Positions 19,971-27,602 of a DNA stretch of 27,602 nucleotides are shown piece by piece. The stretch spans positions 1,413,943-1,441,544 of the forward strand of contig BFEA01000221.1 of NCBI GenBank assembly GCA_003427395.1. Direction: 5' to 3'. The notes beneath the pieces were generated by a model. It did not search any database and was not told the DNA's origin. It worked only from the letters and a program-made list of their open reading frames with translations. The first letter of the stretch is position 1. Every line of letters starts with the position of its first letter. The position numbers were made by a program, and so were the translations under genes. The stretch comes from Chara braunii. Its lineage: Eukaryota; Streptophyta; Charophyceae; Charales; Characeae.

Positions 19971-21200
19971 TCATTCTGACCCCGAAACATCCTCCTCCTC
20001 TTCTGTCTCGCTTGCTTCCCCGACTACTTTCGCGATCGGTTTCGGTCGTGAGAACCGGGCCACTCTCGGCACTTCCGGTGCTCCACGTGGTGACACAGGC
20101 AGTGGCACATTTATCGAATCATACGCTTTCAACAGCCGCCGGGTTACCAATCGTTTGATCGCAATGTCACATTTAGTGTAGCTAATTTTCTCATTCTTAC
20201 ATACCTCCTTGAGTTCGTCAATCGTCAATGCTTCGAACAGGTCTCGGCATTCTTCTTCGTATTTCTCCCGGTCGCCAGGTGCGCATCTCGCCGTCACATG
20301 CTTCAAGCTCAACGACAGCTGCCCTACGAGCTTCAGAATACTAGATCCGGATGCTGCGTGTCCGGCCTCATAGTTTCGGATCTCGTTTATCCGCTTTTTT
20401 GCTTCCGAACCCAATTGCATCTTACTCCTTCGCGCATCACTCATCAGGCCCACTCTCTGACCTTTCGATGGTGTCATAGCCGGTGGGCTACCTTCCAACT
20501 TGTCAACCGGTTCCCGTCTCCTCTTATCGTGAATATTGATTCTCGCCGCTCGTCTTCTCAAAAGCAACAGTTCGGTGTCTTCTTCGTCCTCTGAAATCAT
20601 TTGCATCGTGATTTCCCGTCGCAATCTTTCCTTCTCCTCCTCAACCGTTTCTCCTTTCTCATTTACCTTCACCTTCTTTCGTTCCATTTTGTTCTCAGCC
20701 ACAGCGCCTCCGCCCCACACTCCGCGAACTAATCTGAGTAGGCGGGCATCCCGCTCATCTTCATACCGCTTCCGCTCTTCCATTCTTTCAAGCCTCTTGC
20801 GCTCGCGTTCCAGTCTCGCTTCCTCTTGTTTTCTCTCTTCCAGCTCCTTTGCTTCTTGGTCCTTCTTAGTACGGCGTTCTTCAGCGAGCTCCAAAAAATA
20901 TTCCCTCATCAGTCGCTCCGTACGTGTGGATCCACTCCTTGCCCCCAAACTATCAGCAGATAGGCTTCGAGGATTCTCCCCATGCACGCTTTGCGTCCTC
21001 CCTAGTCTTGGTCGTGGAGGTGGTGGAACGAAGGTTACTCCTCGTGCCTTGGCATCGTGGTACTCTTCACACACACTAGCAAAATGATCCGCTTCGCCGC
21101 ACATATAACACTTCTTCCCGAGCATCGGGTGAAATCTTGTACCTTGACCAAAATTCCCTCCCGATCCAGTCGCCCCGCCGGAACCACTCGATACGCTCAT
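19971..21200 (-). CDS. Copy C ORF1: zinc knuckle, coiled coil, SAP-like motif (gag-like)
   Basis: I place the start at the ATG at 21,200 (MSVSSGSGGATG), giving 409 residues; the frame is open for 33 codons upstream but without an ATG. A CCHC zinc knuckle, CYMCGEADHFASVC, covers residues 31-44. After a Pro/Arg-rich stretch comes a Glu/Arg/Lys coiled coil (about 93-160), an acidic MISEDEEDTE patch, a basic HDKRRRE patch with GSPP, and near 325-357 LTIDELKEVCKNEKISYTKC followed by a second helix, resembling a SAP nucleic-acid-binding motif. The tail is acidic. Such proteins probably bind element RNA, like retroviral Gag nucleocapsid; this is inferred. It is uninterrupted, unlike ORF2. Copy B has the same order. 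TGA at 19,971-19,973 ends it, in the same frame as the endonuclease that follows. Confidence 0.75.
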   Translation of the reverse strand: MSVSSGSGGATGSGGNFGQGTRFHPMLGKKCYMCGEADHFASVCEEYHDAKARGVTFVPPPPRPRLGRTQSVHGENPRSLSADSLGARSGSTRTERLMREYFLELAEERRTKKDQEAKELEERKQEEARLERERKRLERMEERKRYEDERDARLLRLVRGVWGGGAVAENKMERKKVKVNEKGETVEEEKERLRREITMQMISEDEEDTELLLLRRRAARINIHDKRRREPVDKLEGSPPAMTPSKGQRVGLMSDARRSKMQLGSEAKKRINEIRNYEAGHAASGSSILKLVGQLSLSLKHVTARCAPGDREKYEEECRDLFEALTIDELKEVCKNEKISYTKCDIAIKRLVTRRLLKAYDSINVPLPVSPRGAPEVPRVARFSRPKPIAKVVGEASETEEEEDVSGSE

Positions 21201-21342
21201 TTTGACTGCTCCGTTTCTCAAGTTATAGAACAGGAACCACGTGTCCCCCAAAAGATCAACTAGGTCTCTGCTCCTCCCCCCCCAAATTCCTTCCGCCACC
21301 CTCTCTAGGTTATTCTTCTAGCAGGTTACGGGACCAAGTTAC

Positions 21343-21888
21343 GCATAGACATGATTGAAACATGAAGTACATGCAGATGCACAATACGACGAGACAGCAC
21401 AAGGCTGTAACAAGCAATCTTTAAATTCGTATGTATATATCGCCCGTAGCCAAAAGCTCGTGACAACAACGTGAAGTACACAATGATTGTCAGTGCGGAC
21501 ACCACCCAACCAACCCGCATCTCTCCAGACTCGCCGCCAAACTAGTCCGCTACTGACCCCTCGCACTCTGAGTGCGAAGGGAGTCAGACCGCCGCGCTCT
21601 CACAATTTATGTTGGCGCAACTTAAAAAAAAAGGGCACAAAGTCTATGGTACGCGTCCCAAATCCTGGTACCAAAGACCCCGTACAACTTTAGCGCGCTC
21701 TACATCCTTTGTCAACTCAAGGGTCCCAACCGGAAAGTTCCAACCAGAACAGTCTGGTACCTTCCGTAACTGAAAAAAAAAAAAAAAAAAAAAACAGCCA
21801 ACCCGAAAATCTCATCCAGAATGTTCCTACCGAAAATTTATGCCTAAAAAACGCTACTGAAAACCCGTCCAACTTTGAGAAAATGACC
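21343..21888 (-). repeat. 5' pseudo-LTR of PLE copy C
   Basis: This is a 546-bp direct repeat of 16,481-17,024, with around 20-25 differences and a longer A run (21,774-21,794). It lies about 140 bp upstream of the ORF1 ATG and so should carry the promoter, though I see no unambiguous TATA box. Its outer edge abuts the target duplication. Confidence 0.85.
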
Positions 21889-21901
21889 CTTCATTTTAGT
21901 T
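21889..21901. repeat. Target-site duplication of PLE copy C, right
   Basis: CTTCATTTTAGTT is identical to 16,468-16,480. Confidence 0.85.
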
Positions 21902-22620
21902 CACCTGATGTATAAACTATACATTACTTAGAAATCTTTTAATGTATATCTAAAATGGTTGAAAAATCGAAAAATATTTATGTGCCCCCACAGATTATAC
22001 TTTAATATGAATTAATATAGCGGTGTTGCATTAGGTAAATGATTTGAAATTGGTTTCAACTGCCCAAATGCACGTATCATATTTTGCTCTTAAACTTATA
22101 AATGAGATTCATGTGACTAAGTCGTTTGACATTAATTTAAACCGTCTTCACACATGTAGAAGACATAGATATAAAATTTTCAATGAGTCCAAGGTAATTG
22201 AAGCATTCAAGATCAATTTCAACGGCATTCATGCATATTTTCATATATTTTTTTTTAATAAGTTTGAAGTGACCGAAGCATAAGAGACCAGTTCATGCAT
22301 GTATCCTAGTTTAATTTAGACATTCTGAACGAGTTTGAATTGACTTAAGCATATGAGACATGTTTCAACTAACCTAATATGTGCATCCAACTTCTTTTCG
22401 AAACTCCTAAATGACGTTCAAGTGCTTAAACTATTGGAAATTAATTTCAACATGCATATTTCAGACATTGATATATAATTTTAGAATGAGTCTTAAGTAG
22501 TTGATGCATTCAAAACAAATATCAACTACCCTCATGCATATTTTGGCATAAAAGTTTTGAATGTGTTTGAAGTGGTTGAAGCATTGGTGACGAAATTCAG
22601 TTGCCCTCATTTTTATATAT
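21902..22620. repeat. Degenerate ~80-bp tandem repeat, right of PLE copy C
   Basis: About eight diverged units of 70-83 bp start near 22,022. Each has GAGTTTGAAGTGGTTGAAGC-like sequence, then TTTCAACTGCC-like, then CATGCATATTTT, then an AT-rich spacer with TTTTGAAT. An outlying unit is visible at 23,155-23,240. This is old satellite DNA with no coding content. Confidence 0.7.
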
Positions 22621-22689
22621 CAAACATAAAAATTCCCACAATAAATAAAATTCAAAAAAAAAAATCAAAAAAAAAATAAAAATCATATT

Positions 22690-23110
22690 TGAAAATTATC
22701 ATTCTAATGCTCATCCAATTTTAAAATGTTCAATTTTATTTCACAAGTTTCCTTATAAAAACGATTTTTTTCTTCCAACTACATCTATTAGTTGAAGATG
22801 AAACGAAAGTCTTGACGACTTTATGAAATGTTTTAATTAACTTTCATTCTACTACGATAAATATTTTTTAATTTAAATTTGATGAGCTTATTTATGATTT
22901 ATTTTTTTTATATATAATGACAGTTCAATTAAAATATTTCATGAACTCAGCCAGACTCTCATTACATCTATAGTATGCAGTTCAAATAAGAAGGGACACC
23001 CCATTATTGAAATGAAAGTTTTCAAGTAAGATCGAAAATTAAATAAAATTGAATGACTTTTTTTAAGATCGGATTAAAAGTTTTAATTTAAAATATAATT
23101 TTATTATACT
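22690..23110. mobile_element. Palindromic foldback/MITE-like element, copy 2
   Basis: It carries the same arms as 395-790. GATGAAACGAAAGTCTTGAC and TTATGAAATGTTTTAATTAA (about 22,797-22,845) pair with AATTAAAATATTTCATGAAC and CTCATTACATCT (about 22,928-22,972). GCAGTTCAAATAAGAAGGGA at 22,978 is the complement of TCCCTTCTTATTTGAACTGC at 478 in copy 1, so this arm is nearly identical between copies. No coding capacity. Confidence 0.7.
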
Positions 23111-23377
23111 ATGATAACTTAAGTCCAAGATGTTTTTTTTTTTTTACTTTTATTTCAAAATTCTGAATAAGTTTGAATTGGTTGAACCATATAAAATTTG
23201 CCTCAATTAACTTCATTTGCGCATCAAAATTTTTGTTTGTTAGGTATTTTAGTTACTTATGTTTTTCAAACAATAGTGTAAAAAATGATTTTTAATTTAT
23301 GGTTTGAAATACTTATTTTATACGCAAGTTCTTTTTTTTTTTGCATTACTAAGCCTGGGGAATAAATTATCGTTAGA

Positions 23378-24566
23378 CAGGGTTGTCAGGCCGAACGTAC
23401 GGAGACCCCCTAAGCTCACCCCTGAACGTTCGGGAGTTCGGCTCTCCGTACGGGGCTTGAACCTTAAGGGGTTCGAACCCCGAAAAAAAATTATTTTTGA
23501 CACCTAAACATCATTACTTCTCTTTGAGTTTTTTTTTTTAAGTTCTTTGTGATGCAAGGTATCTCCCTGATAATTTAAAAGGTATTCCGTTGAGCCAAAA
23601 AAAAAAAAAAAAAATCGACAAAGATGGTGGTGTCAAAACTTGTTTGCCCACTCACTAATCTATTTTTTTTCTATTTTCGTTTTTTTTTTTTTCTTTATTT
23701 CAAGGCGTGAACAAATTATTATTTTTTCAAACTTCATTTGTAAATTTCATATTATGTAAGATAAACATATATAAATTTTATAGCATTTGTCACAACCAAA
23801 AAAAAAAAAAAATCGCCAAAGACGGCGGCGTCAAAATCGTGCTCGCCCACTCAATAATTTCATTATCGTTTTATTTTTTTAATTATTATTATTATTATTC
23901 GTTTTTTTTTTTAATTTTTATTATTCTTATTCTTTTTTTTTTTTAATTTTTATTAGTATTATTTATTTGTAGTATTTGATTTATATTTCAAATTTGGTAA
24001 TAAATTTGGATGTAACGTTGAGGTGAATGTTCTTTTGTTTATTCTTCGGCATAACTTTTTTTTTTAAATATAATTATGCAAAATACCCCCAAAAGTTGAG
24101 ATATATGTCAAAATGCCCTTGAAAGAAGTGGGTAGATCGGAATGCCCTTTTGGGCCGAAATCTTTGTGTTGTGCCCCTGTCAGGCGGGTGTCCAACTTTG
24201 CAATTTGAACCACCCCGTTTGGTCCTTGGTCTTTTGCAAGAGCGCATAGGTAAAGTTGGCAAGTATTGGGGCATTTTGCAAAGTTGGACGGTACCCAGTA
24301 GGAGTATATTGCAAAGATGGAATTTCAATTGATGGTAGGGGCATTTCACAAACTATTTCTTTTGTCAGAGGGATATTCCGCTTTACCCACATCTTCTAGA
24401 GCCATTTTGACACATATCTCAACTTGTGGGAGTATTTTACATTTTTTTTTTAAATATATTTTTTAGAATTATTTTTTATTTTTTTGGGTCCGCGTTCGGT
24501 CGATCTCATCGAGAGGGGGCGTCAAACGTTCGGGCTTTCGGTCCGTCCTGAATGCTAACAACCCTG
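23378..24566. mobile_element. hAT-like non-autonomous element, copy 2, with nested insertion
   Basis: It starts CAGGGTTGTCAGGCCGAACG and ends GCTAACAACCCTG. Flanking 8-mers TCGTTAGA and TTGCTAGA agree at six of eight bases, an aged target duplication. The left end is the same sequence as the right end of copy 3 in reverse (CGAACGTACGGAGACCC). It holds the same internal duplication (TCGACAAAGATGG at 23,615, TCGCCAAAGACGG at 23,813, about 198 bp apart). It is longer than the other copies because of the nested element at 24,076-24,442. No transposase. Confidence 0.82.
24076..24442. mobile_element. Inverted-repeat element nested in hAT-like copy 2
   Basis: The left end ATGCAAAATACCCCC, then AAGTTGAGATATATGTCAAA, is answered at the right by the complement of ATGTAAAATACTCCCAC and AAGTTGAGATATGTGTCAAA, giving terminal inverted repeats of about 38 bp. 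Inside, TCCAACTTTGCAA (24,189) and TTGCAAAGTTGGA (24,277) form a second inverted pair. Both flanks contain T-tract plus AAATATA, which may be a long target duplication or simply the A/T-rich context. No ORF of note; superfamily unknown. Confidence 0.7.
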
Positions 24567-25556
24567 TTGCTAGATATATGTTAAAAAATGGCAGTGCAAG
24601 TTTTAGGATAATGGAGAGTTTTGTGAAACTTGAGATACAAGTATGACATATGAGTAGTCTTAAAGAGAATTTCAAAACATATACACATTTGTTGAAAATC
24701 TTTTAGTATATTTTTTAAGATGCGTTTTCCTATACGATTTTTATGATTAAAAATTAAATGAAGTTGGAAGATATAGAATATATGAAATGTTGAAATACCT
24801 CTATACTCGTAAACTAGGTCATGAAAGACAAAAACTAAGTTATGTTTGATTGATTTGAGAGAAGCGTGAAGACGAGAAAAAATAAATAGGATTAATTTTC
24901 AAAGGGGGTAAATGAGTATAAGAAACGATATGAAATGTTAGAAAAGGAAGCCGACATGAAATTGGATTGGGAGGTGTGGAGAGGAGGAATGCGGCATAAG
25001 ATTGATTCCAAAGGAAATGGGGAAGAAGAGGTTAGAGATAGGAAATAAGGAACTACGTTGAATTGACTTTTGGAAGGATTTAGAAATATGAGAAACTATG
25101 TTTAACTAGTCTGGCAGGAGGAGGGAAAAAAATGATAAATCCTGTTGGGGATTGGTATGGAACGGGGATAAAGTACGGTGAGAAACAAAATCGTATATAA
25201 AAAAGTAATAATGTAAAGTTTGTCAAGAGGAGTATAAAAAACCGACATCATGTGAAGTTAAAGACCATAATACTACGGAAAAAAAAAAAGTTAAAGGGCA
25301 AGAAAGTTACAAATATGAAAGTTCTTGGAAGTTGGATTTTCTTACGAAAGATAGTCATTCTCGTAATCAATCAAGCAATCAACTGACAACGTTAACTTTA
25401 TATGGTATGAAAAATAAGTTCAATTTTTTATTACAAGAGGAAAAAATGCATAAATGAATGAAACGTTAAACTCTCTATTTGAAAAAAATTGGTTATTTGA
25501 CCAATTAATTTACCAAGTTATTAAGTTTTTACATAATATATATATATATGTGACGC
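24567..25556. other. AT- and GA-rich DNA, no feature seen
   Basis: No coding match, element end or repeat unit was recognised. 24,860-25,240 is purine-rich on the plus strand (many GGAG, GAAG and GGAAAT strings). A short TA microsatellite lies at about 25,537-25,550. Confidence 0.5.
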
Positions 25557-25800
25557 TACCAGAATGGTTCGAGACCACTGCCCAGCCACGTGAAAACAAA
25601 AATTAAAATAAAAAATAAAAAATAAAATTTAGCTTTCATTTTTATTATAAAATTTAGTCAGAAATTTCTATGTAACCCTGAGGCAAAAATTGTCCAATTT
25701 ACTTTTCTGCATAACATATAGTTTTTTTTTTTTTTTTTTTTTTTTTTTTCCTCGGACCTTTCTGCCGCCTGGGAAAATAAGGTAACCCGGACAGACCAAC
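25557..25800. mobile_element. Short element of the CTACCAG repeat family
   Basis: It starts CTACCAGAATGGTTCGAG and ends ACCAACAGGTAG, a short imperfect inverted terminus. It shares the internal module AGGCAAAAATTGTCCAATTT, then CTTTTCTGCATAACAT with 265-312, and its right part with 870-945. A 28-base T run (25,722-25,749) lies in the right half. I found no convincing target duplication. It may be a solo remnant of a larger element. Confidence 0.5.
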
Positions 25801-26071
25801 AGGTAGACTAGTATATATATCATAAAAGAAATTAAACCATCACTATCTTTCACAATTGTAGTCTTATTTAGAAAAATGACCTCATCAACAACTTTCAGGG
25901 ATTCGACGCAGGCTTTGACTCCAACTACCTGAAAAAAAAAATTAACAATAAAATCGATCAATATAGGTCTACTATGAGAATAAGATAAGCAAACAAAATA
26001 ATTGCATACTTCAAGAAATTTGATGTCGGGGAACCCCGTCCACTTGACATAGTCTCCCTAGTACTCTCAAT

Positions 26072-26832
26072 CAGGGTTGCAGGCGTTCGGGGCGGACTCA
26101 ACGCCCGAACACGAACGCTCGAACGTTCGGCACTCCCTCTCGATATGTTCGGCCGACCGAACGCGGATAAAAAAAAAAAAAATTAAAAAAAATCCAAAAA
26201 ATAAGAAAACAATATACGTTCTGCAGAAGAATAAACTTAACAACATTTCCCTCAACGTTACATCCAAATTCTTTACCAAATTTGAAATAAAAATCAAATA
26301 CTAAAACTAAATAATAATAATGAAAACTAGAAAAAATAAAACGAGAATGAAATTATTGAGTGGGTGAGCATGTTTTGACATTGCCATATTTGACGATTTT
26401 TTTTTTTTTTTTGGCTGTGACAAATTTCATGAATATTTATGTATATGTATCTGACAATATAGAGAATCTACAAATAAAGTTTAAAAAAATAAATTTTTTT
26501 TCATGCCCTTAAATAAAGGAAAAACAAAAAGTGAAAAGAAAAAAAAAAACAAATTAGTGAGTGGGCAAGCAAGTTTTGACACCACCATCTTTGTCATTTT
26601 TTCATTTTTTTTTTTGATGAACAAGATAGCTTTAAAATTAAGAGGGACATACCTTATATCACAGAGAACTCACAAAAACAAATTCAGAAAAACATTATAA
26701 TATTTAGGTGTCAAAATATTTTTTTGCGGGATCCAAACCCCTTCAAGTTTGGGCCCCCCCGTACAGGGTCCGAATGCCCCAACGTTCAGGGGTTACCTTA
26801 TGGGTCTCCGTACGTTCGGTCTGGCAACCCTG
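26072..26832. mobile_element. hAT-like non-autonomous element, copy 3
   Basis: It starts CAGGGTTGCAGGCGTTCGG and ends CCGAACG-like sequence through GGTCTGGCAACCCTG (from CGTTCGGTCTGGCAACCCTG). A perfect 8-bp target duplication CTCTCAAT lies at 26,064-26,071 and 26,833-26,840. It is in opposite orientation to copies 1 and 2. The left 90 bp contain about seven CGTTCG/CGAACG motifs. The two internal duplicate units carry TGACATTGCCATATTTGACG (26,378) and TGACACCACCATCTTTGTC (26,577). No transposase. Confidence 0.9.
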
Positions 26833-26840
26833 CTCTCAAT

Positions 26841-27074
26841 GATGTATCTATCCACTATCACGACTGCAATTTGTCTTTGCTTCATTGTTCTTTTTCGCCC
26901 TGTTAGCAAGAAAGGGAATATCTATTGTTGGGGTCTATAACGCTCTCACTTCCGACATGCTCACTGTAGTAATTTCAAAAATATATTTGACAACTATCAA
27001 TGCATACAAAATATATATCTATATATCTATATATATCGTCACAATATATAGATATAGATATATAGATATACATA
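26841..27074. other. Segment between hAT-like copy 3 and the Helitron, with TA/GATA microsatellite
   Basis: No gene is seen. 27,008-27,072 is a TATATC/GATATA-rich simple repeat that can fold on itself. The Helitron end inserts directly at its edge, at the dinucleotide context expected (A/T). Confidence 0.6.
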
Positions 27075-27294
27075 CTAGCTTAGCGCCCGCGGTGCGGGCG
27101 GTGCGGGCAATGCCCGCACGTAAAAGGGCAGAGAGGCTAGTCAATCATGAACATTGTGTCACGATATTGACTCACCACCCGCCAAACCCGCACTGGGCCG
27201 CTAAGAAGTGCGCATGAATGTTTTGCTTTTTATATATACTAAGGAATATATGTATTTTTTTAAAAAATTCAAGTAGCCGGGGGGGGGGGGGGGG

Positions 27295-27367
<73 letters not shown>

Positions 27368-27476
27368 CCCACTTCGGGTTTGGTTCCACATCATGCTGCA
27401 CCACACGTAAAACCCAAAATGTGGCAGCTAAGAAGTGCGCATGAACAATTATTTTTTTTCTTAACAATAGTAGAGA
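27075..27476 (-). mobile_element. Non-autonomous Helitron-like element
   Basis: On the minus strand the 3' end shows a GCCCGC-ACC-GCGGGC hairpin (27,085-27,099), six bases, then CTAG and a following T. This is the Helitron terminus (hairpin plus CTRR, inserted before T). A second strong hairpin, a 9-bp stem at 27,101-27,119, lies just inside. The minus-strand sequence TCTCTACTATTGTTAAG at 27,460-27,476 is the usual plant Helitron 5' start; the preceding base is T rather than the expected A. No Rep/helicase is present. A similar but degraded start (TTCCTTAGTATATA) lies near 27,240, and a repeated module TTCATGCGCACTTCTTAGC occurs twice inside and once beyond, so modules are arranged in tandem. 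Confidence 0.72.
27279..27366. repeat. G20-C68 homopolymer block
   Basis: Twenty G are followed immediately by sixty-eight C. The frames across it (poly-Gly/poly-Pro) are not real. Such a block could fold into one hairpin or form G-quadruplex DNA, but a sequencing or assembly artefact is more likely. Confidence 0.95.
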
Positions 27477-27602
27477 ATATTATTATTTTTTTGTACAGCA
27501 GGGTAGGCGGGGAGCTTCTCGTTGCACTTGGATCCATATCTTGCTTCCCCATCCACCAGACCCGCACCAGGACGCTGAGAAGTGTGCATGAATGTTTTGA
27601 TT
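27477..27602 (-). mobile_element. Partial upstream Helitron-like module
   Basis: Read on the minus strand from the window edge, AAAACATTCATGCACACTTC and GGTGCGGGTCTGGTGGATGG repeat the module at 27,170-27,230 (AAAACATTCATGCGCACTTC, GGTGCGGGT-like). It is therefore a third tandem unit of the Helitron-like array, cut off by the window. Confidence 0.6.

Larger units (their letters stand above)
16481..21888 (-). mobile_element. Penelope-like element copy C, nearly complete, N-terminal GIY-YIG type
   Basis: This 5,408-bp element is read on the minus strand. Its order is 5' pseudo-LTR (21,888-21,343), zinc-knuckle ORF1, GIY-YIG endonuclease, CxC domain, RT with FVDD, then 3' pseudo-LTR (about 17,024-16,481). 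An exact 13-bp target duplication flanks it. Endonuclease upstream of RT joined by a CxC domain identifies the permuted PLE clade described as Chlamys/Naiad; green-lineage members are called Chlamys. Like that clade it has pseudo-LTRs, and I saw no hammerhead ribozyme core (CTGATGA) in them. ORF2 has two frame changes and three TGA codons in the RT frame, so this copy is inactive, but it is young enough to keep every domain. Confidence 0.88.

Noticed and set aside
18437-21087. Ser/Phe/Leu-rich plus-strand frames opposite the PLE genes (also 6,881-9,486)
   Set aside because: They are antisense shadows of the Lys/Glu/Arg-rich minus-strand ORFs.
16481-21888. LTR retrotransposon reading of the 545-bp direct repeats
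   Set aside because: There are no TG...CA ends, primer-binding site, protease, RNase H or integrase. The RT and GIY-YIG are PLE-type, so pseudo-LTR is the better reading.
16481-21888. Group II intron or bacterial retron explanation for the RT plus nuclease
   Set aside because: The nuclease is GIY-YIG placed upstream of the RT with a CxC linker, and pseudo-LTRs and a target duplication are present; no intron structure was seen.
27172-27467. Poly-Gly/Pro open frames
   Set aside because: They translate the G20-C68 block only.

Overview
This looks like eukaryotic nuclear DNA, most likely from a land plant, and almost all of it is mobile elements and their debris. It is AT-rich, full of microsatellites and homopolymers, and contains one assembly gap (925 N) plus scattered single N. 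I found no host protein gene, tRNA or rRNA. The plant assignment is an inference. It rests on a Helitron end pair of the kind common in plants (TCTCTACTA start, hairpin plus CTAG end), on hAT-type elements starting CAGGG, on decay by apparent CGA-to-TGA changes (expected where DNA is methylated), and on the retroelement clade described next, reported from the green lineage.

The main finding is a family of Penelope-like retroelements (PLEs) with permuted domain order: an N-terminal GIY-YIG endonuclease, a short domain with a CxC motif, then a reverse transcriptase (RT). This matches the Chlamys/Naiad type rather than canonical PLEs, whose endonuclease is C-terminal. Three copies are visible. 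Copy C (16,481-21,888, minus strand) is nearly complete: it has pseudo-LTRs of about 545 bp, a 13-bp target-site duplication, an upstream ORF with a CCHC zinc knuckle, coiled coil and possible SAP-like motif, then endonuclease, CxC and an RT retaining FVDD. It carries two frame changes and three TGA codons in the RT frame. Copy B (about 5,590-9,735, minus) is an older, divergent relative with both RT catalytic Asp sites altered. Its 5' end sits head-to-head with a 208-bp inverted partial copy. Copy A (1,496-2,095, plus) is a 5'-truncated RT fragment. In copies B and C a stop codon sits at the same place between ORF1 and the endonuclease ORF, and in copy C the downstream ORF has no ATG before its catalytic motifs.

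Layout. 1-1,495: microsatellite, repeat-family ends, a palindromic foldback element and purine-rich low-complexity DNA. 1,496-2,095: PLE copy A. 2,880-4,830 and 12,665-14,505: two long diverged inverted arms with internal ~190-bp tandem repeats, enclosing PLE copy B, a compound microsatellite and the gap. 15,509-16,254, 23,378-24,566 and 26,072-26,832: three members of one hAT-like non-autonomous family, two with perfect 8-bp target duplications and one carrying a nested inverted-repeat element. 16,260-22,620: a degenerate ~80-bp tandem repeat into which PLE copy C inserted. 22,690-23,110: a second foldback copy. 27,075 to the end: tandem Helitron-like modules with a suspicious G20-C68 block.

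All homology statements come from reading translations and repeats by eye; no database search or alignment program was run.
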